This document shows positions 1-6,984 of a stretch of 14,414 bases of DNA, piece after piece. The stretch is from Bacillota bacterium (GTDB taxonomy: Bacteria; Bacillota; Dethiobacteria; SKNC01): contig SKLX01000004.1 in NCBI GenBank assembly GCA_007121375.1, forward strand, positions 1-14,414. Direction: 5' to 3'. The position numbers were made by a program, and so were the translations under genes. The notes below the pieces were generated by a model, which saw only the letters and a list, made by a program, of their open reading frames with translations, had not been told where the DNA came from and did no database searches. The stretch's first letter is position 1; every line of letters starts with the position of its first letter.

Positions 1-15
1 ATAAAGGAGAAATTC

Positions 16-630
16 ATGTTAAATATAAGAATTTTTTTTTTTTTTTTTAAAAAAAATAACAGTTGGATAATATTGTCTTCCCTGATTTTTTTGGTAAGTT
101 TTTTCTCAGGGTATATAGCTGCAGACCAGAACATGGAATTTATTAATGAATTATCCGAACCCTATTTTGAATTTTTAGAGGATATGGCCCGGGATATTGT
201 GGATAAGAGTCCGGGAAGAGGGATATTCATCCTTTTTTTTAATAATCTTTTCGCTTCCCTAAGGGTTATTTTTTTAGGAGTTATCCTTGGAATTCCGCCT
301 CTATTCGGCCTGCTCATTAACGGCAGCATACTGGGTATTGTTACCGCCACCCTGGCAGAACAAAACATTCCCCCCCTTCTTTTTTTAACCCTGGGAATTC
401 TACCCCACGGTATCCTGGAACTGCCTGCTTTTTTAATCAGTGCTGCTTTCGGTTTAAAACTTGGCTACCACCTATTATTTCCTGTAGAGGAAAATAATAG
501 GTGGGAAAGCTTAGTTTTAGTTATAAAAGAAATCTCTAACATAATCTTTTTTATTATTATGCTACTCATAATAGCCGCCGCCATTGAAATATTAATTACT
601 CCTTTACTATTAAGGCCCCTGTCATTATAA
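16..630 (+). CDS. SpoIIM/DUF95-family integral membrane protein
   Basis: The product is a 204-residue multi-spanning membrane protein of the SpoIIM (DUF95) family. Hydrophobic segments lie near residues 17-36, 70-110, 120-150 and 172-198. Family-type motifs are Asn76-Asn77, Asn102-Gly103 followed by Gly107, and Pro130-His131-Gly132 with Glu135. The length is close to B. subtilis SpoIIM, but the PHG-x-x-E form is typical of the wider DUF95 group found also in non-sporulating bacteria and archaea, so a role in engulfment cannot be assumed and the function is unknown. The start at 16 has a good ribosome site (AAGGAGA at 4-10). Codons 6-11 are an uninterrupted run of 17 T followed by 8 A, so gain or loss of one base stops translation within about 20 codons. 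Other homopolymers lie further in (8 T near 233-240; 7 C then 8 T near 370-387). It is the only plus-strand gene and converges on coaBC. Confidence 0.8.
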   Translation: MLNIRIFFFFFKKNNSWIILSSLIFLVSFFSGYIAADQNMEFINELSEPYFEFLEDMARDIVDKSPGRGIFILFFNNLFASLRVIFLGVILGIPPLFGLLINGSILGIVTATLAEQNIPPLLFLTLGILPHGILELPAFLISAAFGLKLGYHLLFPVEENNRWESLVLVIKEISNIIFFIIMLLIIAAAIEILITPLLLRPLSL

Positions 631-689
631 ACAGAGAGCCCCTTGTGAAAAATTTTTTTAATTATTTATCATAAACCAGCGGAAAAGCT

Positions 690-1889
690 TTATCTCCCCT
701 TTATTTTTTCTGAAAGGACATCCAGTATTTTATGAGACACCTCTTTTTTGGTCATAAGGGGAAACTCCCTTATATCCCCTTCCCTGTTTATCACCTTTAC
801 CAGGTTGGTATCTACCTCAAAGCCCGCCCCCGGACTGGTAAGGTCATTGGCCACAATAAAATCAAGGTTTTTCTTTTTTATTTTCTCCATGGCGTTTTTA
901 ACCAGGTCCTCCGTTTCAGCGGCAAAGCCTACCAGAATCTGGTTCTTCTTGATTTTACCCAATTCCAGGAGTATGTCCGGGTTAGATGTGAGTTTAACGT
1001 TTAGAAATTCCTCTTCCTTCTTTATTTTTTGTTTTTTGGGATTAGCAGGCCGGTAATCTGCTACCGCTGCTGCTTTAATAACCAGGTCAGTCCGGGAAAA
1101 CTCATCAAAAACTGCCTCCTGCATCTCCAGGGTTGTGTTCACGGGAATAAATCTAATTCCCGGAGGAGGGGTAAGGTTGGTGGGACCTGATATTAAAGTA
1201 ACCTGGCCACCCCGGCGGCTGGCTGCTTCTGCCAGGGCATAACCCATTTTTCCACTGGAAAAGTTACTGAAAAAACGGATTGGATCCAGGGGCTCCCTGG
1301 TAGGACCGGCAGTTATAAGGAGTTTTCGATCACTGAAGTCCTTCTTCATAGTTAACTCTTTAATAACATAATCTACTATCTCTTCAGGCTCTGCCAATCT
1401 ACCTTTGCCTTCATCCCCACAGGCCAGGTAGCCTGTCCCGGGCTCAACAAACTGGTACCCCCTGGCAGCTAATTTTTCCATATTATCTTGATAAATGGGA
1501 TTGTTATACATTTCCCTGTTCATGGCTGGAGCAAAAATCACAGGAGAAGTAGCAGCCATGATGGAGGTGGTTAGAAGATCATCGGCTATGCCCTGGCATA
1601 CTTTACCTATAACATTGGCAGTTGCCGGTGCTACCAAAAATAAATCAGCCTCTTGTGCCCAGCTGATGTGTTGAATATCCCAGGAACGGACCTGTCCAAA
1701 CATCCTGGTGCCTACAGGTCCTCCCGTTATAGTTTCAAAGGTCAAGGGTGCAACAAAAGCCTCGGCTGCCCTGGTCATTATAACCTTAACCCTGGCTCCA
1801 TTCTTCATTAACAATCGACAGATTTCAACGGCCTTATAAACTGCAATACTTCCTGTAACCCCCAGAACAACCAGTTTGTTTTTAAGCAT
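690..1889 (-). CDS. coaBC: Bifunctional phosphopantothenoylcysteine decarboxylase / phosphopantothenate-cysteine ligase
   Basis: This enzyme carries out two steps of coenzyme A synthesis in the cytoplasm: CTP-dependent joining of cysteine to 4'-phosphopantothenate (CoaB) and FMN-dependent decarboxylation to 4'-phosphopantetheine (CoaC). The 399-residue length is normal for the fused protein. The CoaC half (about 1-180) starts with the flavoprotein motif GVTGSIA and has catalytic His74 (QHISW), the PAMNREM substrate motif at 121-127 and a Cys157-Gly-Asp-Glu-Gly-Lys-Gly-Arg flap. The CoaB half (about 185-399) has AGPTREPLDP and FFSNFSSGKMG, with Asn209 matching the catalytic Asn. The ATG start has a G-rich ribosome site (AGGGGGTG) about 8 bases upstream. 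It follows rpoZ by 45 bp and is the last gene of the conserved block. The usual next gene, priA, is absent: a convergent SpoIIM-like gene follows, with no strong terminator visible in the 59 bp between them. Confidence 0.96.
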   Translation of the reverse strand: MLKNKLVVLGVTGSIAVYKAVEICRLLMKNGARVKVIMTRAAEAFVAPLTFETITGGPVGTRMFGQVRSWDIQHISWAQEADLFLVAPATANVIGKVCQGIADDLLTTSIMAATSPVIFAPAMNREMYNNPIYQDNMEKLAARGYQFVEPGTGYLACGDEGKGRLAEPEEIVDYVIKELTMKKDFSDRKLLITAGPTREPLDPIRFFSNFSSGKMGYALAEAASRRGGQVTLISGPTNLTPPPGIRFIPVNTTLEMQEAVFDEFSRTDLVIKAAAVADYRPANPKKQKIKKEEEFLNVKLTSNPDILLELGKIKKNQILVGFAAETEDLVKNAMEKIKKKNLDFIVANDLTSPGAGFEVDTNLVKVINREGDIREFPLMTKKEVSHKILDVLSEKIKGR

Positions 1890-1915
1890 TGAGCTGCACC
1901 CCCTGGAAGGAACAA

Positions 1916-1950
1916 TTATTTAATGCCTTCTAATTTATTTAATGCCTTCT
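1916..1950. repeat. 16-bp tandem direct repeat across the rpoZ stop codon
   Basis: The 16-base word TTATTTAATGCCTTCT (plus strand) occurs exactly at 1916-1931 and again at 1935-1950, separated by 3 bases, giving a 19-bp period. The right-hand copy encodes the last codons and stop of rpoZ (Glu-Gly-Ile-Lys-stop). The left-hand copy lies just after the stop and repeats that coding. It looks like a recent small tandem duplication of the gene end and has no evident function. Confidence 0.85.
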
Positions 1951-2147
1951 TTAGTTTTTTCATATTCCAGCTTACCTTGTGAAACTTCTTCCAGGGCAAT
2001 AGTAACATCTTTAGTTGAATCTGTTTCAACCATAATTGGAGAACCATCAAGGATCTGCCTGGCCCTCTTGGCAGCAGCTATAACCAAAGTGTATTTACTG
2101 TCAACCCTTTTAACCAAATCATCGATAGAAGGGTATATCATGGACAT
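1935..2147 (-). CDS. rpoZ: DNA-directed RNA polymerase omega subunit
   Basis: This is the small omega subunit, which binds the beta' subunit and helps RNA polymerase assembly. At 70 residues it is about the size of B. subtilis omega. The diagnostic region is near the N-terminus: YPSIDDLVKRVDSKYTLV followed by AAAKRARQI, matching the conserved omega helices. The C-terminal part is Glu/Lys-rich. The chosen ATG at 2147 has an AAGGGTGA ribosome site 8 bases upstream; a second in-frame ATG two codons later is possible. The start overlaps the end of gmk by 29 bases in another frame, which suggests translational coupling. A short tandem duplication repeats the last codons just beyond the stop. Confidence 0.93.
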   Translation of the reverse strand: MSMIYPSIDDLVKRVDSKYTLVIAAAKRARQILDGSPIMVETDSTKDVTIALEEVSQGKLEYEKTKEGIK

Positions 2148-2760
2148 TTATATGTTCACCCTTTCTTAACCTGTCTATTAACCCTCTGTTTCTAGAAACT
2201 TTGCATTTTTCTGCTTCAATTATAGATTTAATTTGTTGAGCCGCCCTTTCAGGTAAATCATTTACAGTTAAATAGTTGTAATAGTTAACTTCAGAAATTT
2301 CCTGGGAAGAAGCAGAAAAACGCTCCTGTATTTTTTCCAGGTTCTCTGTACCCCTATCCTCTATTCTTCGCCTCAGCTCCTGGAGGGAGGGAGGAAGCAA
2401 AAAAATATAAATTCCTTGAGAATAATTTGATTTAATTTTTTTTGCCCCTTGAGTATCAATTTCCAGCAATACATCCTTCCCTTCCGCCAATTTCATTTCC
2501 ACATTGCGCCGGGGAGTACCGTAATAATATCCATAAACCTTTGCCCATTCAAGAAAAGCATCTGCTTCAATCAATTCTTTAAATTCTTTTTCCGTAACAA
2601 AATAATAATTTATCCCGTCTTTTTCTTCTGGACGCGGGGGTCGGGTAGTCATTGATATGGAAAAATATAGGCTTTGACTGTTTTTCAATAAAATATTACA
2701 TACCGTGCCCTTTCCGGTGCCTGATGGGCCGGAAAGGATAATTAGTAAACCCGGGGTCAT
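2119..2760 (-). CDS. gmk: Guanylate kinase
   Basis: This enzyme phosphorylates GMP to GDP with ATP, linking guanine nucleotide synthesis, salvage and (p)ppGpp control. The 213 residues fit the usual 200-210. The P-loop is GPSGTGKGT at 11-19. The GMP-binding region follows with SMTTRPPRPEEKDG (36-49), NYYFV and the Tyr/Gly-rich YGYYYGTPR. LLEIDTQGA (98-106) is the core family motif, and RRRIEDRG (130-137) lies in the lid region. The start is preceded by a GGGAGGGG site about 7 bases upstream, 22 bp after remA. The C-terminus overlaps the rpoZ start by 29 bases. remA-gmk-rpoZ-coaBC is the standard Firmicutes order and the spacing suggests one transcript. Confidence 0.96.
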   Translation of the reverse strand: MTPGLLIILSGPSGTGKGTVCNILLKNSQSLYFSISMTTRPPRPEEKDGINYYFVTEKEFKELIEADAFLEWAKVYGYYYGTPRRNVEMKLAEGKDVLLEIDTQGAKKIKSNYSQGIYIFLLPPSLQELRRRIEDRGTENLEKIQERFSASSQEISEVNYYNYLTVNDLPERAAQQIKSIIEAEKCKVSRNRGLIDRLRKGEHINVHDIPFYR

Positions 2761-2782
2761 CCCATCCCCTCCCCCTGGATGA

Positions 2783-3064
2783 TTACTCTTCCTGTTCTTC
2801 CTGAGAGACTGCTGCTGCTGTTTCCTTGGAGTGAAGCCTGTGCTTAACCGTTTCCGGTTGAACTGCAGACAGGATTATGTGCTGACTGTCCGTAACTATT
2901 ACAGCCCTGGTGCGGCGACCATAAGTAGCATCTATCAACATGCCCCTATCCCTAGCTTCCGTTATTATTCTTTTAATAGGCGCAGATTCGGGACTGACAA
3001 TAGCAATAATCCTGTTCGCAGAAACAATATTGCCAAAACCGATATTAATTAGTTTGACTTGCAT
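2783..3064 (-). CDS. remA: RemA family (DUF370) DNA-binding regulator
   Basis: RemA is a small DNA-binding protein that in B. subtilis activates biofilm matrix and osmoprotection genes; orthologues occur across Firmicutes. The near-invariant core VKLINIGFGNIVSANR, SPESAPIKRII, ARDRGMLIDATYGRRTRAV and ILSAVQPETV identifies it. The ATG at 3064 was preferred over the in-frame ATG at 3070 because AAGGAGG lies 8 bases before it but only 2-3 bases before the other. This start gives 93 residues and aligns residue for residue with the B. subtilis protein, so Arg18 and Arg50-Arg51, which as I recall are important for DNA binding, fall at the same numbers. The C-terminal tail is short and acidic (EEQEE). 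A sigma-A-like promoter lies just upstream. Confidence 0.93.
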   Translation of the reverse strand: MQVKLINIGFGNIVSANRIIAIVSPESAPIKRIITEARDRGMLIDATYGRRTRAVIVTDSQHIILSAVQPETVKHRLHSKETAAAVSQEEQEE

Positions 3065-3095
3065 CCACATACCCTCCTTAAACTTTGTACTAAAT

Positions 3096-3125
3096 AGTAT
3101 AACGGATGAAAGCTAAATAATGCAA
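3096..3125 (-). promoter_or_regulatory. Sigma-A-type promoter for remA-gmk-rpoZ-coaBC
   Basis: On the minus strand a TTGCAT -35 element (3125-3120) is separated by 18 bases from a TATACT -10 element (3101-3096), which matches TATAAT at five of six positions. The expected transcript start is about 25-30 bases before the remA start codon, leaving room for its ribosome site. It lies in the 92-bp gap after yicC, so remA and downstream genes may be expressed independently of yicC. Confidence 0.6.
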
Positions 3126-3156
3126 CAATTATTTCAAAATTCCTCCCAATTTAAGT

Positions 3157-4032
3157 TTATTCTATGTTTTGCACTTGTTCTCTTATTTTTTCCAGCCCAC
3201 TCTTTAACTCAACTACCTGGCGAGAAATTTCATAATCATTAGCTTTTGAGCCAATAGTATTGATTTCCCGATAAAGTTCTTGAATTAGAAAATCCATTTT
3301 CCTGCCTACCGTGCCGCCTGACATTATTATTTCCCTGAAGGCTTTTAAATGGCTGTATAATCTTATTATTTCTTCGTTGATATCACTTCTTTCGGCAAAA
3401 ATAGTACATTCCGTTAATATACGGTTTTGATCTACTTCATGATCCTGGGGCAATAATTCTTCCAGCCTGTCCAGTAATCTTCGGCGATACTCTTCAATTA
3501 CCTGGGGAGCTCTTTCCTGGGTTCCTTTTATTAGTTCCTCCATTTCCTTTAATCGCTCTTTAATATCCGCCGCCAGGTTTCCCCCTTCTGAAAGTCTCAT
3601 GCTCACCAGGTTTTCCAGGGCTTCTATTAGAGCCTTTTCCAGGCCGGGCCAAAATTTAAGAAGTTCCTCCCTTTCCACTTTTAAAACATCGGGATAACCT
3701 GCAATTTGCTCTAGCTTAATCTCCTCCTTCAGCTCAAGCTTTTCTTTCAGGCTATTTAAAGCCTGGTAATAACCCCGGGCTAACTCTAAATCTACTTCAA
3801 CTATTCTTTCCCTTTCACCAATTTCTTTCATGGTGACTATTACTTCCAGGCGACCCCGTGTTACTTTCTCACCAATTAACTGTTTCATTTTTTCTTCTAA
3901 AGCTACCAGCTCCCGGGGCATACGAAAAAAAATATCCCTGTACCGGTGGTTAACAGAACGAATCTCCACTATAAATCCTACACCCTGGTGCTGGGCTTCT
4001 CCCCGCCCATATCCTGTCATACTTCTAATCAT
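3157..4032 (-). CDS. yicC: YicC/YloC family endoribonuclease-like protein
   Basis: This is a YicC (YloC) family protein; members have been described as RNases that take part in small-RNA or mRNA turnover. The ORF extends to an ATG at 4071, but the ATG at 4032 was chosen because it has a strong GAGGAGGT site 6 bases upstream and gives the canonical start MIRSMTGYGRGE, with 291 residues close to E. coli YicC. The N-terminal domain includes EIRSVNHRYRDIFFRMP and RGRLEVIV. The C-terminal domain has DVNE-type DINEEIIRLYSHLKAF, then GRKMDFLIQELYREINTIGSKAND and a final VVELKSGLEKIREQVQNIE, all family hallmarks. The middle part is Glu/Lys-rich and probably coiled coil. It follows the Ca2+ ATPase by 44 bp, as yloC follows yloB in B. 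subtilis. Confidence 0.93.
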   Translation of the reverse strand: MIRSMTGYGRGEAQHQGVGFIVEIRSVNHRYRDIFFRMPRELVALEEKMKQLIGEKVTRGRLEVIVTMKEIGERERIVEVDLELARGYYQALNSLKEKLELKEEIKLEQIAGYPDVLKVEREELLKFWPGLEKALIEALENLVSMRLSEGGNLAADIKERLKEMEELIKGTQERAPQVIEEYRRRLLDRLEELLPQDHEVDQNRILTECTIFAERSDINEEIIRLYSHLKAFREIIMSGGTVGRKMDFLIQELYREINTIGSKANDYEISRQVVELKSGLEKIREQVQNIE

Positions 4033-4061
4033 TTTTTTACCTCCTCTTTTTCTCCTGGTTA

Positions 4062-4090
4062 ATCTTATCATATTTTTTACTTCCTGTTAA
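4062..4090 (-). promoter_or_regulatory. Possible promoter for yicC overlapping the ATPase stop codon
   Basis: On the minus strand TTAACA (4090-4085; five of six to TTGACA) is followed after 17 bases by TAAGAT (4067-4062; four of six to TATAAT). It spans the end of the Ca2+ ATPase gene and would start a transcript about 20-25 bases before the yicC start. It is AT-rich and could be chance. Confidence 0.3.
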
Positions 4091-6848
4091 AGTTTATAAG
4101 GGTACTTCTCCGGCTTTTCCTCCTGGCAGGATGGAAGATACCCATAAAACTTTTAATTACTGTTACCAGGGAGGGAAGGGAAGAAAATAGAATTATCATA
4201 AACCATTCTTCCCCGTTAAGGGGAACTGTTCGGAAGGCCTGTTGCAACCAGGGAATATAAAGAACCATCAACAGGAGAAGGGTAGAAGAAACCACAGCAG
4301 CAGACAGATACAGGTTTTTCTTTAAACTTATTTTCCAGAAGGGAAGTTCCTCGGACCTGCAGTCAAAAACATGGAACAACTGCATAATGATTAGAGTAGA
4401 AAAACTTATAGTCCTGGCTCTATCCAGGTCTCCGCTGCTGCTAAGGGCTACTGCAAAAGCAGCCAGGGTAAAAAAACCTATAAGACTTCCCCTGCTTAAT
4501 ATCATTTGCCAAAGTCCGCGAGAAAAAACCCCTTCCTCCTTTAAACGGGGAGGATCCTTCATGATTCCCCTTTCCGGGGGTTCTACCCCTAAGGCTATGG
4601 CTGGAAGGCCATCAGTTACCAGGTTAACCCACAGTATTTGAATGGGGCGCAGGGGCAGGGGGAGGCCGATTAAAAGGGCAAAAAACATGGTAAATATTTC
4701 TCCTGTATTACAGGCCAACAAAAAGCGGATGAATTTCCTGATATTATTATAAATATTCCGGCCTTCTTCTACGGCATTTACTATGGTGGCAAAGTTATCA
4801 TCAGCTAAAATCAGGGAGGCAGATTCCCTGGTAACATCCGTTCCGGAAATCCCCATTGCTATACCGATATCAGCCTCTTTAACTGCCGGCGCATCATTTA
4901 TACCATCCCCCGTCATGGCTACTACATGGCCCTTATTCTTAAAAGCTTTAACTATCCTTAACTTGTGTTCGGGGGAAACCCTGGCATAAACATGTATTTT
5001 TTCAACCCGGTCCTCTAACTGCTCATCACTGAGCTTATCCAGCTGGGAACCCCTTATAACCTCCCCCTGGGGAGACATAAGGCCTATAGTTTTTGCTACC
5101 GCTACTGCCGTCTCCTGGTGATCTCCCGTAATCATAATGGGTTTTATGCCCGCTTCCCGGCATTTTATCATGGCAGGAAGAACTTCTGGCCGGGGAGGAT
5201 CCATCATCCCCAGTAAACCTGCAAAAACAAGGGCCTTTTCTGCCGTTTCTTTCCTTAACTTTTTTCCCGGGGGCAGTTCTTTAAAAGCCACCCCTATATT
5301 TCTCAAAGCCTGGGAAGCCATAAGGGAATTATTTTTCATGATTTCCCTTTTTAAAGAATCCGTCAGGGGAATAATTTTACCGTGGGAATAAAAATGGGTG
5401 CAAAGGTCCAGGACAATATCGGGAGCTCCTTTAACATAAACCCTTCTTTCCCCTTTTTTATTTTCACAGACCACCGTCATCCTTTTTCTTTGAGAGTCAA
5501 AGGGAATTTCCTCTATTCTTTTTTCTGCCCCTTCAAAACCCTTACCCCAAATTCCTCCCTTCATGGCTGCTACCAGTAAAGCTCCCTCCGTGGGATCTCC
5601 TTTAATCTCCCAGGTGGAATTTTCTTTCCCCCGCCACTTGGATAACAAAGGTATGTTAGCCTTGCTCAAAACAGAATTATTGCACAGGGCGCCAATGGTT
5701 AATACTTTTTTTAAGCCCTCATCTTTTAAGGGCCTTATCTCCTTTTTATGTAAATAATATTTTCCTTTGGGATCATAGCCCTCTCCCTCAACCCTGTATA
5801 AATTGCCTCCTGCAAAAATTTGAGTCACCATCATCTTGTTTTGAGTAAGGGTTCCCGTTTTGTCAGAACATATCACTGTTGCACATCCCAGGGTCTCTAC
5901 GGACGGCAGTTTTCTTACAATGGCCTTTCTCTTTATCATCCTCTGCACCCCCAGGGCCAGGGATATGGTTACTACCGCAGGAAGGCCTTCAGGAATGGCA
6001 GCCACGGCCAGGCTAACTCCGGCCAGAAACATCTTGTATGCTGATTCCCCCCGCATAACACCCATAAATACTACTGCCAGGCATACCAGCAGGCATAAGG
6101 CTACCAGAACTTTTCCCAGTTGAGCCAATCGATTCTGCAAGGGGGTCATTTCCTTATAAGTATGCTGAATCATATGGGCTATCTTACCCATTTCCGTATC
6201 CATTCCCGTGGCTACGACAATACCTTTTCCCCTGCCCCGGGCAACCATGGTCCCCATGAAAGCCATATTACCCAGGTCCCCCAGGGATAAACCGGAACCA
6301 GATAAAGGTAAGATATCCTTGGTTGCAGATTTGGATTCCCCGGTTAGGGCAGATTCATCTAAAGCCAGGTTATTTACCTCCAGCAATCTAATATCAGCCG
6401 GGATTCTGTTTCCCGTTTCCAGGTAAATTATATCCCCCGGGACTACTTCCCTGGCCGGAATACTTTTTTGAATTCCTTCCCTTAAAACTCTTGCCTGGGG
6501 AGCAGTTAACTCCTTTAACGCCTCCATAGATTTTTCAGCCTTATATTCCTGGAAAAAGCCCAGGCAGGCATTAAGAATAACAATTACAATAATGATCAGG
6601 GCATCGGAGTACTCCTGTAAAAGGAAGGAGATGCTGGTAGCTCCTAACAAAACTAAAACCATTAAGTCTTTGAACTGGTCAAAAAACATTTTAAAAAGAG
6701 AAGGTTTATCCTCCTCCTTTAAAATATTAAGGCCCTTCTTTTTTAATCTATTTTCTGCTTCCTTTCTTTTTAGACCATGGCGGGGGTCTACCTTAAAATA
6801 CTCCAGGGCTTTCCCTGCCGGGAGAAGAAACCATGGTTTCTTTTTCAT
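4077..6848 (-). CDS. yloB: P2-type Ca2+-transporting ATPase
   Basis: This is a 923-residue cation-exporting P-type ATPase of the SERCA/PMR1-like group. Motifs in order: N-terminal cation ATPase domain (about 5-60), TGES in the actuator domain (169-172), AAIPEGLPAVV in M4 (Glu287), CSDKTGTLT with phosphorylated Asp329, KGAPD in the nucleotide domain (about 473-477), TGDGINDAP hinge (646-654), and a C-terminal set of membrane helices. Ca2+ ligands seen in SERCA have equivalents: Glu287 in M4, Asn714 and Glu717 in M5, and Asn742, Thr745 and Asp746 in M6. The M8 Glu of SERCA site I appears to be Gln823, so one ion per cycle is possible. The ATG is preceded by AGGAGGG at a good distance. The gene is the yloB orthologue by position, directly before yicC; B. 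subtilis yloB is linked to sporulation. An intrinsic terminator just upstream isolates it from the preceding operon. Confidence 0.92.
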   Translation of the reverse strand: MKKKPWFLLPAGKALEYFKVDPRHGLKRKEAENRLKKKGLNILKEEDKPSLFKMFFDQFKDLMVLVLLGATSISFLLQEYSDALIIIVIVILNACLGFFQEYKAEKSMEALKELTAPQARVLREGIQKSIPAREVVPGDIIYLETGNRIPADIRLLEVNNLALDESALTGESKSATKDILPLSGSGLSLGDLGNMAFMGTMVARGRGKGIVVATGMDTEMGKIAHMIQHTYKEMTPLQNRLAQLGKVLVALCLLVCLAVVFMGVMRGESAYKMFLAGVSLAVAAIPEGLPAVVTISLALGVQRMIKRKAIVRKLPSVETLGCATVICSDKTGTLTQNKMMVTQIFAGGNLYRVEGEGYDPKGKYYLHKKEIRPLKDEGLKKVLTIGALCNNSVLSKANIPLLSKWRGKENSTWEIKGDPTEGALLVAAMKGGIWGKGFEGAEKRIEEIPFDSQRKRMTVVCENKKGERRVYVKGAPDIVLDLCTHFYSHGKIIPLTDSLKREIMKNNSLMASQALRNIGVAFKELPPGKKLRKETAEKALVFAGLLGMMDPPRPEVLPAMIKCREAGIKPIMITGDHQETAVAVAKTIGLMSPQGEVIRGSQLDKLSDEQLEDRVEKIHVYARVSPEHKLRIVKAFKNKGHVVAMTGDGINDAPAVKEADIGIAMGISGTDVTRESASLILADDNFATIVNAVEEGRNIYNNIRKFIRFLLACNTGEIFTMFFALLIGLPLPLRPIQILWVNLVTDGLPAIALGVEPPERGIMKDPPRLKEEGVFSRGLWQMILSRGSLIGFFTLAAFAVALSSSGDLDRARTISFSTLIIMQLFHVFDCRSEELPFWKISLKKNLYLSAAVVSSTLLLLMVLYIPWLQQAFRTVPLNGEEWFMIILFSSLPSLVTVIKSFMGIFHPARRKSRRSTLINFNRK

Positions 6849-6908
6849 CTATTTCCCTCCTAAGCCATTTATCCCTAATACATATTCCTGTTAAGGAGGA
6901 TTAATTAC

Positions 6909-6942
6909 AAAAAAAAAGGCTTTATGCCTTTTGCATAAAGCC
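6909..6942 (-). terminator. Rho-independent terminator of the ABC transporter operon
   Basis: A perfect 10-bp stem (GGCTTTATGC at 6918-6927 paired with GCATAAAGCC at 6933-6942) closes a 5-base loop. Read on the minus strand it is followed by nine U (A run at 6909-6917). It lies about 42 bases after the permease stop codon and before the Ca2+ ATPase gene, so it ends the upstream cluster. The stem also reads on the plus strand but without a following T run. Confidence 0.9.
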
Positions 6943-6984
6943 TGAATAACCCCTATCGGTAAACCCTTTATAGTTGTTAAAAAA

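Noticed and set aside
631..689. AT-rich gap between the SpoIIM-like gene and coaBC as a bidirectional terminator
   Set aside because: It holds an A5T7 run but no GC-containing stem of useful length on either strand.
3130..3150. Orphan ribosome-site-like GGGAGGA after the yicC stop on the minus strand
   Set aside because: The only nearby start (TTG) is followed by a stop one codon later, so no peptide is encoded.
4033..4071. Longer yicC start at 4071 adding 13 residues
   Set aside because: The extension is Lys/Arg-rich, absent from the family, and the strong ribosome site serves the ATG at 4032.
5820..6123. Open frames on the plus strand opposite the Ca2+ ATPase and other minus-strand genes
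   Set aside because: They lie wholly within well-conserved genes in the opposite frame, show no recognisable motifs, and are explained as shadows.
6866..6894. TTAACA-17-TAAATG as a promoter for the Ca2+ ATPase gene
   Set aside because: The transcript would start around 6859, inside the AGGAGG ribosome site, which makes it unworkable; the -10 match is also poor.
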